From Cupriavidus plantarum (GTDB lineage: Bacteria; Pseudomonadota; Gammaproteobacteria; Burkholderiales; Burkholderiaceae), in contig NZ_CAJPUX010000001.1 in NCBI RefSeq assembly GCF_905397285.1, positions 248,001 through 312,000 of the forward strand: a stretch of DNA of 64,000 nucleotides, read 5' to 3'. Shown piece after piece: positions 36,626 to 45,589 of the stretch (the first letter of the stretch is position 1; each line of letters starts with the position of its first letter). Under the pieces are notes generated by a model that saw nothing but the letters and a program-made list of their open reading frames with translations, was not told the origin of the DNA and ran no database searches. A program made the translations under genes and the position numbers.

Positions 36626-38638
36626 ATGACCAATACCCATTCGCCTCATCCCGCCGCGCCCGCCACCGATGCCATCGATCCAGCCTGGGTCGGTGAACTC
36701 GACCATGCGCTGCCGTCCGCCAATGTGCCGACGCTGCTGATGATGCTGCTGCATCTGACGGGCGACCGGCGCTGGCTGTCCGAGCGCTACCAGTGCACGC
36801 ATATCCGTGGCATCGACGATCACGATACGGGAGGACTGGCGTCCGAGGTGCAGCAGGAAGTGCGTGACGCCGCGCGCGAAGCGGTGCTAGCGTGGAAGGC
36901 GGGCCAGCCGGCCGCGCTGCCGTTGCCTGAACTCGAGGAACTGATCGAGATGATGCGCCGCAGTGTCGGCGAGGACGTGCCCGATGCCTACGGTCCGATG
37001 GTCGGCGCTTGGCTCGGTGGCGATCCCGCGTTTCGCATCGATCAGCGCGACGAATATCGCGTACCGGAAGGCTTCCACGTGGTCGTGATCGGCGCGGGCG
37101 TTGCGGGGCTTTGTGCATCGATCCGCCTGCAGGGGGCCGGCATTCCGCATACGGTCATCGAGAAGAATGCCGAGGTGGGCGGCACCTGGTACGAGAACCG
37201 CTATCCGGGCGCGGGCGTCGATACGCCGAACCATATCTATTCCTACTCGTTCGCCAAGGCCGACTGGACGCGCTACTTCGCGCTGCGCGAGGAGATCCAG
37301 GCGTACTTCGTTGACGTGTCGCACCGCTTCGGCGTGCGAGAGCACATGCGCTTCGTCACGAAGGTCGATGCGGCGACGTACAACGAGGGCAGCATGGACT
37401 GGACCGTGCGCGTCTCCGATGCCGAGGGCAATGCCGACGTGATTCGCGCCGATGTCGTCATCAGCGCGGTGGGCCTGCTCAACGTGCCGAAGATGCCTTC
37501 GATTCCCGGTCTGGATACGTTCGACGGGCCGTGCTTTCACAGCGCGCGCTGGCCAGAAGGCCTCGACGTGAAGAGCAAGCGCGTGGCGATCATCGGCAAC
37601 GGTGCCAGTGCGATGCAGATCGTGCCAGCGATCGCACCGATCGTTTCTCAGCTGACGGTCTTCCAGCGCTCGAAACAATGGGCGGCGCCTTTCGATCGTT
37701 TCCAGAAGCCCGTGCCCGCCGCCGCGCGCTTCCTGCTGAAAGAGTTACCGTATTACCAGCCGTGGTATCGCCAGCGTCTGGCGTGGATCTTCAACGATCG
37801 CATCCATGCGTCGCTACAGGTCGATCCCGAATGGCCGCATCCCGAGCGCGCGATCAACCGCCGCAACGACAAGCACCGCGAGTTCTTCGTCGCGTATATG
37901 CGGCAGGAACTTGGTGAGCGCCAGGACCTGCTGCCCGACGTGCTGCCCGACTATCCGCCGTTCGGCAAGCGCATGCTGATGGACAACGGCTGGTTCCGCA
38001 CCGCGACGCGAGAGAACGTGTGCATCGTCAACGACGGCATCGCTCGCGTTGAACGCGACGCTGTGATTACCACCGATGGCCGGCGTCATGAGGCCGACGT
38101 CCTGGTGGTCTGCACGGGCTTCGACGCGGTGAACCTGCTGTCATCGTTCCACCTGCATGGGCGCGGCGGCCGCAACGTACGCGAGCACTGGGACGCGCAG
38201 GGCGCGCAGGCGTATCTCGGTGTGGCCACGCCCGGCTTCCCCAACTTTTTTATGCTCGCCGGCCCGAACACCGCGCTCGGCCACGGCGGCAGCGTCGTCG
38301 CGCTGCTCGAGACGCAGGTGCAGTACGTGATGTCGCTGCTCAAGGCCGCGTTGAACGCGCATGAAGGGCGCTTCGAAATCGAGGTGCGGCAGGACGTGCA
38401 CGATGCCTACAATCAGCGCGTGCAGGATGCGCACGCGCGCATGATCTGGACGCACAAGGGCATGTCAAACTGGTACCGCAATGCGCGGGGCCGCGTGGTG
38501 GCGCCGACGCCGTTCCGCAACGACGACTACTGGCACATGACGCGTAACTCGGGCCTCGCCGACTACAACGTGCGGGATGGCAGCCGTGTCGCGCAGGCAC
38601 GTGACGCGCAGAAGGAGGGGGCCGCATCATGCAAATGA
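36626..38638 (+). CDS. Baeyer-Villiger-type flavin monooxygenase with N-terminal extension
   Basis: 670 residues (an ATG at 36596 would add 10). FAD-binding GAGVAG is at 156-161, the BVMO fingerprint FXGXXXHXXXWP appears as FDGPCFHSARWP (299-310), and the NADPH-site GNGASA is at about 324-329. The roughly 145 residues before the FAD site recall the extended BVMOs such as 4-hydroxyacetophenone monooxygenase. It would insert oxygen next to a ketone to give an ester or lactone. Overlaps the next gene by up to 10 bp. Substrate unknown. Confidence 0.88.
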   Translation: MTNTHSPHPAAPATDAIDPAWVGELDHALPSANVPTLLMMLLHLTGDRRWLSERYQCTHIRGIDDHDTGGLASEVQQEVRDAAREAVLAWKAGQPAALPLPELEELIEMMRRSVGEDVPDAYGPMVGAWLGGDPAFRIDQRDEYRVPEGFHVVVIGAGVAGLCASIRLQGAGIPHTVIEKNAEVGGTWYENRYPGAGVDTPNHIYSYSFAKADWTRYFALREEIQAYFVDVSHRFGVREHMRFVTKVDAATYNEGSMDWTVRVSDAEGNADVIRADVVISAVGLLNVPKMPSIPGLDTFDGPCFHSARWPEGLDVKSKRVAIIGNGASAMQIVPAIAPIVSQLTVFQRSKQWAAPFDRFQKPVPAAARFLLKELPYYQPWYRQRLAWIFNDRIHASLQVDPEWPHPERAINRRNDKHREFFVAYMRQELGERQDLLPDVLPDYPPFGKRMLMDNGWFRTATRENVCIVNDGIARVERDAVITTDGRRHEADVLVVCTGFDAVNLLSSFHLHGRGGRNVREHWDAQGAQAYLGVATPGFPNFFMLAGPNTALGHGGSVVALLETQVQYVMSLLKAALNAHEGRFEIEVRQDVHDAYNQRVQDAHARMIWTHKGMSNWYRNARGRVVAPTPFRNDDYWHMTRNSGLADYNVRDGSRVAQARDAQKEGAASCK

Positions 38639-39843
38639 CAGCCGGTCCCGGCCCGCATCTGCTGAGTGGGCTCCGTATTCTCGATCTAGGCACGATGGTC
38701 GCCGGTCCCGTGGCGGCGACGCTGTTCGGTGATTTCGGCGCGGAGGTCATCAAGGTCGAGGTGCCGCGCCGCGGCGACACCGTGCGCGATCTCGGTCCGT
38801 TCGTCGAGGGCCGCTGCCTGTACTGGAGCGTGGAGAACCGTAACAAAAAATCGATCACGCTCGACCTGCGCAAGCCGGAGGGGCGTGAGCTGTTGCTCGA
38901 TCTCGTCGCGCATGCCGATGCGGTAGTCGAGAACTTTCGGCCGGGTACGCTGGAGAAGTGGGGCTGCGGATGGGACGTGCTCAAGGCGCGCAATCCGCAA
39001 TTGATCATGTTGCGCATCTCGGGCTTCGGCCAGACGGGTCCGTATCGCGAGCGTGCCGGGTATGACCGCATTGCGCTGGCGTTCGGCGGGCTGATGGGGA
39101 TTACCGGCTTTCCGGATCGTCCGCCGGTGCGCATCGGAACGTCGATCGCCGATTACCAGTCGGCGATCCTTGGAGCGTTCGCCTTGATGATGGCGATCTA
39201 CCATCGCGACATGCATGGCGGCGAGGGGCAGCAGATCGACCTTGCCATGTATGAATCCATTATCCGGTTCACCGAGGTCTTGGTGCCCGCATACGACCGA
39301 CTGGGAACCGTGCGCGAGCGTCGCGGCAACAAGCACTTCGCCGCCGCACCGGGCGAGCATTTCCGCACTGCCGATGGCCGCTACATGATCCTGACGGTGT
39401 CCGCCGATGCGGGCTTCCAGCGGCTCGCGCAGGCAATGGGCCGCAGAGACTGGCTCGAGGATCCGCGCTATGCCACGCACGAACAGCGCTGGCGGCACGT
39501 CGATGAACTGAACACAGCGCTGGCCGCCTGGATCGAAGCACAGCCGGTCGATGAACTCTGCGCCATTCTCGACGACGCCAAGCTTGCGTATTCGTTCATC
39601 TACAGCATCGAGGACATCATGAACGATCCGCACTATCAAGCGCGCGGGACCATCGCGTCGGTGCCGGATCCGCATATCGGTCCGGTGAAGATGGCGGGCG
39701 TGGTGCCGAAGTTTCCCGATCGTGCCGAGAAGCCGATCGAACCGGCGCCGGACCTGGGGCAGCATAACGGCGAGATCTATGGGGAGCTGCTCGGCCTGTC
39801 GCCCGAGCGCCTGGCGGCGCTGAACGACGCGGGGGTCATATGA
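38629..39843 (+). CDS. CaiB/BaiF family (class III) CoA-transferase
   Basis: 404 residues. N-terminal GLRILDLGTMVAGPVAATLF and the segment ISGFGQTGPYRERAGYD are classic. The catalytic Asp is probably D175 in TSIADYQSA. It moves CoA between carboxylic acids. It overlaps the monooxygenase stop; an ATG two codons later (38635) would give an exact ATGA overlap and may be the real start. Within the operon it would activate an acid product as its CoA ester. Confidence 0.92.
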   Translation: MQMTAGPGPHLLSGLRILDLGTMVAGPVAATLFGDFGAEVIKVEVPRRGDTVRDLGPFVEGRCLYWSVENRNKKSITLDLRKPEGRELLLDLVAHADAVVENFRPGTLEKWGCGWDVLKARNPQLIMLRISGFGQTGPYRERAGYDRIALAFGGLMGITGFPDRPPVRIGTSIADYQSAILGAFALMMAIYHRDMHGGEGQQIDLAMYESIIRFTEVLVPAYDRLGTVRERRGNKHFAAAPGEHFRTADGRYMILTVSADAGFQRLAQAMGRRDWLEDPRYATHEQRWRHVDELNTALAAWIEAQPVDELCAILDDAKLAYSFIYSIEDIMNDPHYQARGTIASVPDPHIGPVKMAGVVPKFPDRAEKPIEPAPDLGQHNGEIYGELLGLSPERLAALNDAGVI

Positions 39844-40694
39844 ACCGCGTGGTCGTGCTCGGCGGCGGCGGCGTGGCCGGCATTGCGTGGGCCACGGGGA
39901 TTGCCGCGGGGCTCTTGCGGGCGGGGGTCGATATCGGCGAGGCCGACGCGTTTGTGGGGACCTCTGCCGGCTCGGTGGTCGGGGCACAGATTGCGTCCGG
40001 CGTTCCCATCGAAGCGCTGGTCGCGCAACAGCTGGCGCCGCGTGGCGATTCGCGCGAGCAGGCGCGGCCGTATTCGCAGGCGGAAGCCGATGCGAGCAAT
40101 CGCAGGCTGATGGACAAGGTTGGCGGCGACCTCGATGTTGCGCGCCGGCGGATTGGCGCGTTCGCGTTACGCAGCGAGACCGTGCCCCTTTACGTGCGGC
40201 GCGAGATCGTCGCCGCGCGGTTGCCGCGCACGACATGGCCGGAGCGCACGCTGCGCGTCGTGGCGGTCGATACGGAGACCGGCGCCCATGTGGTGTTCGA
40301 TGCGGAGAGCGGTGTCGACTTCGTCGACGCGATTGCGGCGAGTTGCGCGGTGCCCGGGGCATGGCCCGCCGTGCCGATCGGCTCACGGGTGTACATGGAT
40401 GGCGGAATTCGCTCGCTGACGAACGCGGATCTTGCGCCCGCGGCGCGGCATGTGCTCGTGATTGCGCCGCTCGGCTATGCCGACGGGAATCCGGTCAGCG
40501 GCCATCTGCGCGCCGAGGTCGGGATGCTGTGCGCGCGCGGGGCGAGCGTGTCGTTGGTCGTGCCCGATGCGGCATCGCTCGATGCGATGACCGACAACGT
40601 GCTCGATCCCTCGCGTTGCGTGCCGAGCGCGCGGGCGGGATTGGCGCAGGCCGCGCGCATGGCGACGGAGATCGCCGCAGCGTGGCATGGCTAG
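39840..40694 (+). CDS. patatin-like phospholipase/esterase
   Basis: 284 residues. The oxyanion loop GGGGVAG (about 8-14), nucleophile elbow GTSAGS (S42) and dyad Asp in YMDGGIRS (D187) are all present, so it should be active. Patatins hydrolyse acyl esters. It overlaps the CoA-transferase gene by 4 bp (ATGA). Next to a Baeyer-Villiger enzyme, an attractive role is opening the ester or lactone product, but that is inferred from position only. Confidence 0.9.
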   Translation: MNRVVVLGGGGVAGIAWATGIAAGLLRAGVDIGEADAFVGTSAGSVVGAQIASGVPIEALVAQQLAPRGDSREQARPYSQAEADASNRRLMDKVGGDLDVARRRIGAFALRSETVPLYVRREIVAARLPRTTWPERTLRVVAVDTETGAHVVFDAESGVDFVDAIAASCAVPGAWPAVPIGSRVYMDGGIRSLTNADLAPAARHVLVIAPLGYADGNPVSGHLRAEVGMLCARGASVSLVVPDAASLDAMTDNVLDPSRCVPSARAGLAQAARMATEIAAAWHG

Positions 40695-40736
40695 GGCAGG
40701 GAAAGATGCGGTGCCTATAACGAGAGGAGACATGCC

Positions 40737-41786
40737 ATGCAACCATCGAGACGCCGCTTCGTGCGGCAAGCGCTGGGAGGATCGTTCGCGGCGGCGTTTG
40801 CGCTGCCGCTGACCCGACTGGCGCACGCGCAGGCGGCGCTGGGTGCCGCCGCACACGCATTGCCCGCGAACGCGGCGGGGACCTTGCCGGACGGATGGCC
40901 AGCGCAACCGATCAAGGTGGTCGTGCCATTCCCACCGGGCGGCTCCACCGACATTCTCGGACGCTTCGTCGCCGAGCATCTGCAGAGAATGCTCGGCAAG
41001 CCTGTGATGGTCGAAAACCTGCCCGGCGCGACGGGCACCATCGGCGTGGCGTCCGTCGCGCGCGCGAACCCCGATGGCTATACGCTGCTGATGGGTTCCG
41101 TTGGCACGATGGTGACGAATCATTTCGCGTACGACAAGTTGCCGTTCACGATGGACTCGATCGCGCCCGTGATCAACCTCGCGGAGACGCCTAACGTACT
41201 GATGGTGCGGCCCTCGCTCGACGTCGGTTCGCCGGCCGCACTGATCGCGCTGATGAAGGCGAAGGGCGGTAGCTTCCACTACGGCAGTTCCGGCGTGGCA
41301 TCCAGTGCGCAGATCAGTTGTGAGGTGTTCAAGCAGCGCGCCGGCGTGCAGGCTGTGCACGTGCCGTACAAGGGCGGCTCGCAGATGCTGACCGATCTTA
41401 TCGCCGGCAATATCGACTTTACGATCGATCAGATCTCTTCGGCCCTCAAGCTGATTCAGGCGGGCCGTGTCAGGGCGCTTGCCGTGACATCCGCGAAGCG
41501 TTCGCCGTTGCTGCCCGACCTGCCGACGTTGTCCGAGACCATGCCGGGATTCGTGATGTCGCCGTGGTTCTGTGTGGGCGCGCCCGCCAATACGCCTGGG
41601 CCGGTCGTCTCGCGGCTCAATGCGCTGCTTAACGACATGCTGGCCGACAAGGCCATCGTGGCGAAGATGGAGGCATACGGCATTGTGCCCGTCGGTGGGA
41701 CACCCGGCGATCTTGCCGCATTGATCCGCAGGGAGTCCGCGCAGATGCAGGAGCTTTCCACCCGCGTGCAGTTCAAGACCGCCTGA
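40737..41786 (+). CDS. Bug family substrate-binding protein with Tat-like signal
   Basis: 349 residues. The N-terminus SRRRFVRQALGGSFAAAFAL has the twin-arginine pattern, followed by AHAQ. The core has KVVVPFPPGGSTDILGRF and the NPDGYTLLMGSVG loop. It is a second periplasmic acid-binding protein in the operon, distinct from the one at 35542, which uses an ordinary Sec signal. GAGAGGAGA precedes the start. Confidence 0.92.
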   Translation: MQPSRRRFVRQALGGSFAAAFALPLTRLAHAQAALGAAAHALPANAAGTLPDGWPAQPIKVVVPFPPGGSTDILGRFVAEHLQRMLGKPVMVENLPGATGTIGVASVARANPDGYTLLMGSVGTMVTNHFAYDKLPFTMDSIAPVINLAETPNVLMVRPSLDVGSPAALIALMKAKGGSFHYGSSGVASSAQISCEVFKQRAGVQAVHVPYKGGSQMLTDLIAGNIDFTIDQISSALKLIQAGRVRALAVTSAKRSPLLPDLPTLSETMPGFVMSPWFCVGAPANTPGPVVSRLNALLNDMLADKAIVAKMEAYGIVPVGGTPGDLAALIRRESAQMQELSTRVQFKTA

Positions 41787-41791
41787 CGACC

Positions 41792-42373
41792 ATGACGACT
41801 CACGAGCAATACACGCCGGAACGTATCGTTTCCCGCATGCAGATCCAGGACCTGATGTTTCGTTGGTGCCGCGCCGTCGACCGGCTCGACCGGCAAGGCA
41901 TGCTGGACATTTTCTGGCCCGGGGCGATCGACAGCCATGGGCCTTATATCGGCCCCGCGGAAGGTCTTGTGGAATGGATTCTGGTGCGGCATCGGCCGAT
42001 CGCGACGTCGAGCCACTTCATCGGCAACATGCTGATCGAGTTCGCGAGCGACAATGTGGCGCTGGTGGAGACGTACGTGCGCACGATCCAGCAGTATCCG
42101 GCCGAAGCCAAGCAGCAGCTGGCGCAGCTGACGGGGGGCGCGGCGGGGGACATGGACTTGCCGATGGACATGTTCACGTCGTCGCGCTACCTCGATCGGA
42201 TGGAGCGCCGCGAGGGGACGTGGCGCATCGCGCATCGTGACCTGATCCAGGACTGGAAGCAGATCGTCGATGTGAAATACCGCGCCCTCGTGCCGGGCGA
42301 CGGATGGATCATCGGCCGCCGCGATGGCGAGGATCAGGTGCAGACCGAGCGGCGGCGGCTCGGTATTGCATAA
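41792..42373 (+). CDS. NTF2-like (SnoaL/ring-hydroxylase-beta fold) protein
   Basis: 193 residues. The pattern IQDLMFRWCRAVDRLDRQGM, then HFIGNMLIEF and YLDRMERREGTWRIAHR, is that of the SnoaL-like/NTF2 superfamily often seen in catabolic clusters as dehydratase, isomerase or binding protein. It is 5 bp from the Bug gene and ends the operon. The actual reaction cannot be read from the sequence. It converges with an MFS gene 14 bp away. Confidence 0.8.
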   Translation: MTTHEQYTPERIVSRMQIQDLMFRWCRAVDRLDRQGMLDIFWPGAIDSHGPYIGPAEGLVEWILVRHRPIATSSHFIGNMLIEFASDNVALVETYVRTIQQYPAEAKQQLAQLTGGAAGDMDLPMDMFTSSRYLDRMERREGTWRIAHRDLIQDWKQIVDVKYRALVPGDGWIIGRRDGEDQVQTERRRLGIA

Positions 42374-42387
42374 AGACGCGACGAGGC

Positions 42388-43605
42388 TTATTGCTCCCCG
42401 AGCGACAAGCCGGCGGGCTTGCGGCGCGCCGTCACCTGAACCAGCACCAGCACCAGTCCCGCCGTGGCGATGAGCGCGCCGACGATGGGCACCGCGCTGT
42501 AGCCCAAGCCCGCCGAGATTGCCCAGCCACCGGCGGCGGCGCCGAGCGCGTTGCCGAGGTTGAATGCGCCGACGTTGACGGACGATGCGAGGCCCGGTGC
42601 TTCCACGGCCGCGCGCATCACCCGCATTTGCAGCGGCGGGACCACCGCGAACGTCGCGAGACCCCATACCAGCAGTGCGATGGCGGCGCCGGCGTGCGAC
42701 TTCGCCAGTAGCGGGAAGGCCAGCATCACCACGATCAGCAGGATCAGGAAGCCGATCAGGCTGCCATCGAGGGAGCGGTCGGCAAGCTTGCCGCCGGCGG
42801 CATTGCCGATGGTGAAGCCGAGGCCGATCAGCACGAGCATCGCGGTGATGAAGCCAGACGATGCGCCAGTCAGGTCCGAGAGCGTGGGGGCGATATAGGT
42901 GTAGAGCGTGAACATCGCGCCCGCGCCGAGCACGGTGGTCGCCAGCGCGCCGAGCACGACCGGGCGGGTCAGCACGGCGAGTTCCTTGCGCACGTCGGGA
43001 CGCTGGCCGGCACTGCCCTTAGGCAATGCCAGCCACAGCGCGGCCATCGCGAGCACGCCCAGGCCGGCGGTGGCGGCGAACGACATGCGCCAGCCGATCA
43101 CGTTACCGAGCCACGTCGCTGCCGGCACGCCGCCGACGTTGGCGATCGTCAGGCCCATGAACATCGTCGCCACGGCGCTTGCCTGCTTCTCGCGCGGGAC
43201 GACGCTCGCCGCGACGAGCGAGCCGAGGCCGAAGAAGGCGCCATGGTTCATGCTGGTCACGAGGCGCGCGAGCAGCAGCATCGTGTAGTCGGTGGAGATG
43301 GCCGACAGCAGGTTGCCGATCGTGAAGATGCTCATCAGTACGATCAGCGCGGTGCGGCGCGACCAGCGCGATAGCGCGAGCGTCATCAGCGGCGCGCCGA
43401 CCATCACGCCGATGGCATACGCGCTGATCAGCATGCCAGCGGTCGGAATCGAGACGTTCACGCCCGCGGCAATGGTGGGCAGGAGGCCCATCGGCGAGAA
43501 CTCGGTGGTGCCGATGCCAAACGCGCCCACGGCGAGCGCGAGCAAGGGCAGCGCGGCGCTGCCGTTGCGCTCGGACGGTGCGATTGGGGGATTGGACGGT
43601 GTCAT
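42388..43605 (-). CDS. MFS transporter, AraJ/DHA1-like
   Basis: 405 residues and 12 membrane segments. The N-terminus ALAVGAFGIGTTEFSPMGLLP is characteristic of the AraJ/YdhP sugar- or drug-efflux group. The start is the ATG at 43605; the frame runs on upstream without resemblance. Substrate unknown. Convergent with the catabolic operon. Confidence 0.88.
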   Translation of the reverse strand: MTPSNPPIAPSERNGSAALPLLALAVGAFGIGTTEFSPMGLLPTIAAGVNVSIPTAGMLISAYAIGVMVGAPLMTLALSRWSRRTALIVLMSIFTIGNLLSAISTDYTMLLLARLVTSMNHGAFFGLGSLVAASVVPREKQASAVATMFMGLTIANVGGVPAATWLGNVIGWRMSFAATAGLGVLAMAALWLALPKGSAGQRPDVRKELAVLTRPVVLGALATTVLGAGAMFTLYTYIAPTLSDLTGASSGFITAMLVLIGLGFTIGNAAGGKLADRSLDGSLIGFLILLIVVMLAFPLLAKSHAGAAIALLVWGLATFAVVPPLQMRVMRAAVEAPGLASSVNVGAFNLGNALGAAAGGWAISAGLGYSAVPIVGALIATAGLVLVLVQVTARRKPAGLSLGEQ

Positions 43606-43720
43606 GCCGGCGCTCCGGAATATGCAATAAGCCGGATTGTGCGGCGCATCATCGTTGGGAAAAAGGCGATTCGGTGGGAAAGCTTGTTGACGCGGGATCA
43701 ATAATCGGACGGCGGATGCC

Positions 43721-44935
43721 TCAAACATCCGCCTCCGAGACCACTTCCACCCGATCGCGATCGACCTTCGCGCGGTAGAGCGCCTTGTCCACGGCACGCA
43801 GGGCCGCCTCGAAGTCGGGGGTGGCGACGGTGGCATGGCTGTCCGCGAGGCCCGCGCTGAATTCGAGGTGGAAGGGGAGCGCCGGCGTGAGCGGCAGCGA
43901 CTTCAGGTTGTCGCGCAGACGCGCGAGGAATCGTTCGGCCTGCCCGATGTCCGTGCGCGGGAGCAGCAGCAGGAATTCCTCACCGCCCCAGCGCACGAAG
44001 ACGTCCGATTGACGCTTGAGGCGGGTCACGGTATCCGCGAATCTCTGGAGCGCCGCGTCCCCGGCCGAATGGCCGTACTGGTCGTTGATGCGCTTGAAGT
44101 TGTCGAGGTCCACCATCGCGATGGCGATCGGATGCCGCTCGGCGCTCGCGCGCGCCCACGCGTCATTGAGGATCGACGCGGCGCCGCGGCGGTTGAGCGC
44201 GCCCGTCAGCGAATCGGTGATGCTCAGCTGCACGATGCGCAGGCGCAGTTGCTCCTGCAACGCTAGCGCATAGCTCAGCGTGAACAGGAACGAGACGATG
44301 ACGTCCATCATCAGCGCCGGCACCGTCGGCAGGAACACGTGCTCGAATGCCTGCGGCGGCAGCGGATGCCGCGCGAGCATGGGCGCGGACCACGCGTGAT
44401 AGACGACGATGACGACCTGCCCCGCCAGCAGTCCCAGTGCGCCGCGATACCGTCGCGCGAGCCGCAGCGTGAGGCCGATCTGAATGACGATCGTCACGAC
44501 CATGAACAGCGAGTGCCAGGGCAGCGCATAACCCGCCCGCACGGCCATCGGCGCGCCGCAGGCGTAGATCAGCGGCAGCGCGACACCGAGCCGTTTCAGC
44601 AAGGTCCCGCTTGGCTGGCCCTCGCCAGATGGGGCATCGAGCTGGAGCAACGCCAGCGTGTGGGCGCCCACTGCCGCCAGCAGCAGCGTCGTGCCGGCGA
44701 CGAAGGCCGCAAGGGGCGTCATCACCGGCATCCATTCCAACGCGCCCTGCGGCACGCCGGGCTGCAGCATGGCGGCGATGCGATAGGCCGCGAGCAGCAG
44801 ATCGCCCGCGATCCACCAGTGCAGCGACGCATTGTCCTTGCCAAGGCCGACATAGGACAGGCACAGCAACAGCGTCGTCATGAGCCCGAACGGCGTGATG
44901 ATCAGAAGCAGCGTGACGGGATCGTGAAAGGACAT
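43721..44935 (-). CDS. membrane-bound diguanylate cyclase (GGDEF)
   Basis: 404 residues. Six or seven membrane segments occupy about residues 8-215. A GGDEF domain follows with DSLTGALNRRG at its start and the active-site loop RWGGEEFLLL (GGEEF, active form). It makes cyclic-di-GMP. No EAL domain. The sensing role of the membrane part is unknown. The ATG at 44935 is preferred over a TTG at 44962. Confidence 0.92.
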   Translation of the reverse strand: MSFHDPVTLLLIITPFGLMTTLLLCLSYVGLGKDNASLHWWIAGDLLLAAYRIAAMLQPGVPQGALEWMPVMTPLAAFVAGTTLLLAAVGAHTLALLQLDAPSGEGQPSGTLLKRLGVALPLIYACGAPMAVRAGYALPWHSLFMVVTIVIQIGLTLRLARRYRGALGLLAGQVVIVVYHAWSAPMLARHPLPPQAFEHVFLPTVPALMMDVIVSFLFTLSYALALQEQLRLRIVQLSITDSLTGALNRRGAASILNDAWARASAERHPIAIAMVDLDNFKRINDQYGHSAGDAALQRFADTVTRLKRQSDVFVRWGGEEFLLLLPRTDIGQAERFLARLRDNLKSLPLTPALPFHLEFSAGLADSHATVATPDFEAALRAVDKALYRAKVDRDRVEVVSEADV

Positions 44936-45589
44936 GTCGGGCGTGAGGATGCCGCGGGGCAAAACGCGCCCGGAATTAGCGGGCGGGAACGGATACCGCG
45001 CAGTCTAGCGTATCGACAGTGACACCTATTGTTGTGGCCGACTGCCAATTGATGTCACCTCGCTGGCCATTTTGTGGCATGGGCCAGGCGAGGGGGCTGC
45101 GTGCCTTTCGGCAGATTCCGTTCGTTCCCAGATCCCCCTTTAGTTGGATACGCCAATTCGCAGGAATATGCCGCGATCTTCAGCCCGCTGCGAAGGCATC
45201 GCGACGATAACGAAGGTAACCGCACCAACCGAAAATGGCAGGCACGATGCTTGCGGTACAGGCTGTCACATCGATAACGACAACAACACTAACAAAAAGG
45301 GTCAGGGTATGAAGAAGCCAGGCATTTCAGGCGGGAATCCGCTGACGTGGAACATACCAGCATAACGGGCGAGATCGGGGTCTTGTATCTACCCACCATG
45401 TAGCGCGTTCGTTCGCAGTTTCCGGTTCCACGGCACCTGACGGGTGCCGCTCATCCAACAGTTCCGTATCCGTATGGATCGCCCTCCGGCGCGTCCAGGG
45501 ATTCCTGTTGTCTGCAGTGTGTTGAACCCGCCAGCGGCCGCATGCCTGGCCGCGGGCATTCGATAACAACAAAGAAGGTCAGATAAACC
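44936..45589. other. 654-bp intergenic region between diguanylate cyclase and di-heme lipoprotein genes
   Basis: It contains an 11-bp hairpin with one bulge (45058-45068 with 45082-45093, loop 13), an 18-codon reading frame (45309-45365), and hairpins at 45431-45437/45443-45449 and 45534-45539/45548-45553. No tRNA or recognisable RNA family was seen. Promoters for both divergent genes must lie here. Confidence 0.4.
45309..45365 (+). CDS. possible 18-residue peptide
   Basis: MKKPGISGGNPLTWNIPA, followed by TAA. AAGGG lies 7 nt before the ATG. It is 224 bp upstream of the di-heme lipoprotein gene on the same strand. It may be a leader peptide, a secreted peptide, or chance; there is no family I recognise. 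Low certainty. Confidence 0.3.
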   Translation: MKKPGISGGNPLTWNIPA

